From: Xanthobacteraceae bacterium
GTDB taxonomy: Bacteria > Pseudomonadota > Alphaproteobacteria > Rhizobiales > Xanthobacteraceae
DNA: 16,910 bases
Direction: 5' to 3'
Assembly: GCA_030037185.1 (NCBI GenBank)
Contig: JASHRR010000864.1
Location: 1-16,910, forward strand
Shown here: one piece after another, positions 13,883-16,910 of the stretch
Numbering within the stretch: position 1 is the first letter of the stretch
How the letters are laid out: each line of letters starts with the position of its first letter
The notes under the pieces: generated by a model
Database searches by the model: none
The model's input: the letters and a program-made list of their open reading frames with translations, nothing else
Told to the model about the DNA's origin: nothing
Position numbers and translations under genes: made by a program

Positions 13883-14674
13883 TCAGAACTTGAAGCTCAG
13901 AGCAGCCCGACCGACATCAACTGTCGTTCGGGAGTTGCTAATGTCAACCCCAGTTTGGGTGAACACGTCGAACAGGGGGGAGCTGTTCTGCCTGCCGAAG
14001 TCGTAGTGTAGCCATTCACCCCGCAGCAGCCAGTTGCCCGCAAATTTCCATTCGAGTCCCGCGCCCGCCACCCAGCCAAACTGGTCGGTGTCGGACAACG
14101 TGCTGAGGAAAGTCGGAAGCGTTGTGGTCTCGGTGATAGTCTGCTCGAGATGACCCCAGGCAATGCCCCCGGTGCCGAACAGAAGCAAATTGGGAAGTAT
14201 CAAATAGCCAAGCCGGCCACGAGCGGAAGCCAGCTCGTCGATCTTGGTGTGTTGTGTTAGCTCCCCTGCAGAAAAGGACGTGGGGGTTCCCGGTGTAAAG
14301 AACGTGGACGAACCATTGATGTCCGCGCCGTCGAAGTCTACTTCCAGGCCGCCGACAACCGGCCCCCACTGCCAATTGTGGCCGAACTGGAAGCCGAAAA
14401 TTCCGCCGCTCGAGCTCTGGCTGGGCGGTACAGTCACTGGAAGGAATGGGATGTTACTTCCGAATATTGCAGATTGGTAGTTCGTGTTCGCCCAGCCGCC
14501 GCCGCCGTTGATGCCGACATAGAACCCGGTCCAATCGTTAACGAACGCAGGCGCTGCCATCGGCGGCGGTGGCGCCCCACCGGGCCTGGCGGCGATGTCG
14601 GCCGCAATAGCTGAGCCACAGCCCGCTGCGGCGAAAGCGAGCAATCCTGTACCGAGCAGAAACCTACGACGCAT
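13883..14674 (-). CDS. Outer-membrane beta-barrel protein (Omp25/31-like)
   Basis: A 263-residue porin-family/outer-membrane beta-barrel protein of the type common in Hyphomicrobiales. The signal peptide covers about 1-24 (MRRRFLLGTGLLAFAAAG..., cleavage near AIA-AD); a cysteine at 19 follows a poor lipobox, so a lipoprotein is less likely. After a Pro/Ala linker (APPPP) comes NDWTGFYVGINGGGGW (46-61), the first barrel strand typical of this family. Alternating strands follow, including SARGRLGYLI, FGTGGIAWG, FGWVAGAGLEWKF and NWLLRGEWLHYDFG, and the protein ends with Phe, the barrel-assembly signal. AAGGAGGA (14679-14686) just before the ATG at 14674 fixes the start; an ATG eight codons upstream lies beyond that site. 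A decayed paralogue of its 5' end lies at 16066-16169. Confidence 0.92.
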   Translation of the reverse strand: MRRRFLLGTGLLAFAAAGCGSAIAADIAARPGGAPPPPMAAPAFVNDWTGFYVGINGGGGWANTNYQSAIFGSNIPFLPVTVPPSQSSSGGIFGFQFGHNWQWGPVVGGLEVDFDGADINGSSTFFTPGTPTSFSAGELTQHTKIDELASARGRLGYLILPNLLLFGTGGIAWGHLEQTITETTTLPTFLSTLSDTDQFGWVAGAGLEWKFAGNWLLRGEWLHYDFGRQNSSPLFDVFTQTGVDISNSRTTVDVGRAALSFKF

Positions 14675-15365
14675 GAAGTCCTCCTTATCGTACTTCACGC
14701 CCCTTGTTTACACTTCACGCCGCATCAGGCGTTGAGCGTCACTAGCACCATAATTATCGACCGTCTCCTTATTTTCGATTAAATTCAACAAGAATCAGAC
14801 GCGTAGTTGTATTTATGCAACGCTCTACGGAACTCTCTGTTGACCGCTGTGGATATCTTTAAACTCTAATTAATTTTCCATCCACGAATTAAACGAATGA
14901 AATCGACATGGGAGCATGAGTTAAGGTGGAAGCAAAGTGTTTTTGTGTCACTTGTTTGATTATGTCTGGTATCGCACATAAAACATAGCGAATCGGACGT
15001 CGGTGTGTGCCTTAGGCGATTCGAATCGTGGCTCTAAAGTCAGCTTGATTAACCAAGCTACTCATCCAGTTGTCATCGCCCTTCCCCAACTTGATTCGGA
15101 GATCAAGGGGGATCAATGGATACCGGATTGCACGGCAGACGTGAGTGGCTTGTGTCGGCTACGCGACGGTCGCCGGTGCTGGTGGGACATGAACTGTCAA
15201 TTGGAGCGGTGTGAAGTACCACTCTAGGCTTCGGGGCGGCGTAGAACGTACTGAGACCGGATCGGCTTATTTCCATCTCTTTGGAACGGCAACACCTTTT
15301 AGCGCCCGATGCAAGCGTCCGAGAAAAACCTAGTTACCGAGTGAACCGAAAGATGCATTACTAAT
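14675..15365. other. AT-richer leader and intergenic region
   Basis: About 690 bp upstream of the outer-membrane protein gene. Part of it (14740-15000) is visibly AT-richer than the rest of the window and probably holds that gene's promoter, though I cannot fix -35/-10 boxes. Just before the gene there is an imperfect direct repeat with GGCGTGAAGT twice, about 20 bp apart (minus strand, around 14690-14720). Two palindromic sites lie at 15017-15028 (CGATTCGAATCG) and 15042-15059 (AGCTTG-ATTAAC-CAAGCT). A 74-residue plus frame at 15003-15227 has no motif and no ribosome-binding site. Confidence 0.5.
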
Positions 15366-15703
15366 TTATGGAAATTCACCGGAAATTCGGTTGCGAGCGC
15401 TGCCAGCTATTCCGCCGCCATCGCGGCGCTCGTCTTCCATACGACAACATATTGCGGCAGGCCTCGAGATCCTGGTCAAACGCGTGGCTGCAGTGGTGGC
15501 ACTGCTGATGCAGACGACTGGGATCCCTTGGGCTGGAGCCGATCGCCGCAGACGGAACAAAGCCAAGTCGATACGCCGCGGTGGAGGTGGATTTGACATC
15601 CGTTTGTCGTGCCTGCGCCACTCATCGGCAGCCGCCGCAAAAATGTCGCGGTCCAACGGACGTGATGCGATACCTTGCGGCGGTGGATCACGACCGCGCC
15701 CAT
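15366..15703 (-). pseudogene. Possible broken zinc-ribbon gene
   Basis: On the minus strand, one frame carries WLCSVCGDRLQP (CxxC at 15548-15559) and the next frame carries LHQQCHHCSHAFDQDLEAC (CxxC at 15490-15501). A single frameshift between them would restore two CxxC pairs about 15 residues apart, the layout of a zinc ribbon. Upstream, a third frame reads DIFAAAADEWRRHDKR. No frame gives a full protein, so I read this as a decayed gene. It may instead be chance. Confidence 0.3.
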
Positions 15704-15761
15704 TCGCAGGTGAGTTTGCGGCAGCCAGAGGAAGACGAGTGGCAGCTATCAGATATCGTGC

Positions 15762-16169
15762 CTACTCCAGATAGCCGTCGCGACCGTGCCAGTCGCCGGC
15801 ATAATCTCTGATTGGTGATCCGGCCTTCGCCGTTATAGCGCCGGAAACGCAATTTACCGCGGCTCTTAGGCGCTGCATTCCGGGCCTGTTCATAGCTCGC
15901 GCACACTGCATTGTAGTTGCCCACCATAATCCGCTGACATTGCGAGAGGCCTTGACGGCAGCAAATCTGGCGGCGTTGGGGGCTTCGATTTCCGGCTTGA
16001 GCTTGTCGAGGGCCGCGCAACCAGATGAAATCGGATCACCTCGCCGGCGGCTCCCGGCGACCGCATTACGCCGCACCCGGCTTAGCGGCGATGTCGGCCG
16101 CGACAGCTGAACGCCTGCTGCGGCAAAAGCGAGCAATCCAATACCCAGCAAAAACTTACGACGCTTCGT
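15762..16169 (-). pseudogene. Frameshifted relic with an outer-membrane-type signal peptide
   Basis: The 5' end codes KRRKFLLGIGLLAFAAAG, almost the same as the signal peptide of the outer-membrane protein at 13883-14674. Over 51 aligned bases 44 are identical by my count, and GCGGCCGACATCGCCGC is shared a little further on. The expected start is ACG (16167-16169) instead of ATG. A shift near 16108 is needed to read on into AVAADIAAKPGAA, then a TAA stop follows at 16066-16068. Further down, CAALDKLKPEIEA and QCQRIMVGNYNAVCASYEQARNAAPKSRG lie in different frames, and RDYAGDWHGRDGYLE ends the region. The start loss and at least two shifts make it non-functional. The downstream part does not resemble the barrel, so the relic may be a different exported protein or a fusion. 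Confidence 0.6.
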
Positions 16170-16610
16170 TACGCGGTAACGCTGGCAGATGGCGCAATTC
16201 GGCGGTCCATCTCGTCCTGATCTTCCTCGCCGTTCCACAGCATGACACGAAGCCCCGGAATGACCTAGCCTACCGAAACTTATCTCAAACGCCGCAACTG
16301 GCGAGATAGTAGACGGCGACGAGCAGTGCATCGGTACCCAGGGTGGGTGACACTGTTCATTCGACGCAACCGCTATCCAGGGAGGTCTTGGGATGTGTGC
16401 CTAACTAAGCACGTCCGCTGGAGATCTGGTGCTTCCGGCTCCGGAAATGAACCATGTAATCTCACTACTGACGACAGCCTATTCAATGGCAGCCAAAGGC
16501 GCTCCGAACAAAGCCCCGCCCTTGGTGCCCGGCGCGCGCGACCGATTCGGGCTTCGATCGCCCGACAACATTCGAGATGCACGGCGGCGTTTCCGTGGGC
16601 GCAGCCGCCG
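16170..16610. other. Intergenic stretch without supported gene
   Basis: About 440 bp between the relic and the terminal minus-strand gene. Short frames occur on both strands, none with a motif or a ribosome-binding site. I see no repeat or RNA gene here. Confidence 0.5.
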
Positions 16611-16910
16611 TCAGGCCTCCTGCACGATTTCGATCAGGTCACGGCTACGCGTCACCTGCGGCCACGCCTCGTCAAAATCGGCAACCAGCATCTTGAAACC
16701 GGGAGAGTCCAGACATTTGCGTAGCGTTGCCATGTCTTTGAACTCGTACATCGCATAGTGGACCGATGGGTCGCTGCGACTCCAAAAGCGCCAGCCTTTG
16801 TCGGCATTCAATGTGTCGATCGCCAACGGCAAATGGTGCGTTCCATACCAGTGGTCGAATTTCGTGCGCTGGGATTCGGTTGGTATCTGTGCTCGAACCA
16901 TGAAATAGGC
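16611..16910 (-). CDS. Small hypothetical protein, 5' end outside the window
   Basis: The last 99 or so codons of a minus-strand gene that stays open to the window edge. An internal Met at 16901 could be the start, but the preceding codons (AYF) read on and no ribosome-binding site is visible, so the true start is probably just outside. The product contains FDHWYGTHHLPLAIDTL (15-31 from that Met), WRFWSRSDPSVHYAMYEF (37-54) and a C-terminal helix LVADFDEAWP, then a final strand. This is the layout of a dimeric alpha-beta barrel protein of the EthD/stress-response type, small enzymes or binding proteins with diverse roles. The fold is inferred from the pattern; no function is assigned. Confidence 0.75.
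   Translation of the reverse strand, partial: AYFMVRAQIPTESQRTKFDHWYGTHHLPLAIDTLNADKGWRFWSRSDPSVHYAMYEFKDMATLRKCLDSPGFKMLVADFDEAWPQVTRSRDLIEIVQEA

Noticed and set aside
15003..15227. 74-residue plus-strand frame
   Set aside because: Overlaps a palindromic site at its start, has no ribosome-binding site and no family resemblance.
1..16910. CRISPR array, tRNA or insertion sequence
   Set aside because: I saw no regularly spaced direct repeats, no cloverleaf-like sequence and no transposase motifs. The tyrosine recombinase at 2835-3833 reads as chromosomal XerC rather than a mobile-element integrase.

Overview
The window looks like a chromosomal piece of a GC-rich alphaproteobacterium, most likely a Hyphomicrobiales (Bradyrhizobium/Rhodoplanes/Xanthobacter-like) genome. 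The pointers are the divergent priA/xerC pair, an Omp25/31-type outer-membrane barrel, DUF6152 and DUF4337 proteins, and Shine-Dalgarno motifs of the AGGAGG type. This placement is inferred from protein content only. I saw no tRNA, rRNA, CRISPR array, intact transposase or phage gene.

Layout. (1) 1-2724, minus strand: priA (replication restart helicase) followed downstream by a secreted DUF6152 protein and a possible terminator. (2) 2835-4531, plus strand: a XerC-type tyrosine recombinase, divergent from priA across a 110-bp spacer with a nested inverted repeat, then a DUF4337 membrane protein. (3) 4532-5164: about 630 bp with no supported gene; its last 120 bp carry three copies of a TGACCA-core motif. 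(4) 5165-9029, plus strand: an amino-acid permease, tryptophan 2,3-dioxygenase and a kynureninase-like PLP enzyme, tightly packed. Together they read as uptake and breakdown of tryptophan through kynurenine to anthranilate. (5) 9260-12641, plus strand: a cyclase-family metal hydrolase (the superfamily of kynurenine formamidase KynB), a cupin that lacks the usual metal ligands, an SDR dehydrogenase and a 3-hydroxyacyl-CoA dehydrogenase. The first enzyme could supply the formamidase step missing from region 4, but the whole set may be a separate ring-opening/oxidation pathway of unknown substrate.

(6) 12642-13882 is poor in long genes but rich in inverted repeats. It holds one convincing 50-codon gene (13363-13515) preceded by a 12-bp palindrome between two GTTAAC boxes. 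(7) 13883-14674, minus strand: an outer-membrane beta-barrel protein with a very strong ribosome-binding site. (8) 14675-16610 is a decay zone, partly AT-richer. It includes a frameshifted relic whose signal-peptide region is a paralogue of the region-7 gene, and a possible broken zinc-ribbon gene. (9) 16611-16910, minus strand: a small conserved-looking protein that runs off the window end.

The most interesting parts are the region 4-5 catabolic block, whose chemistry after anthranilate or ring opening is not assigned, and the region 6-8 stretch of structured, decaying DNA around the outer-membrane protein gene.
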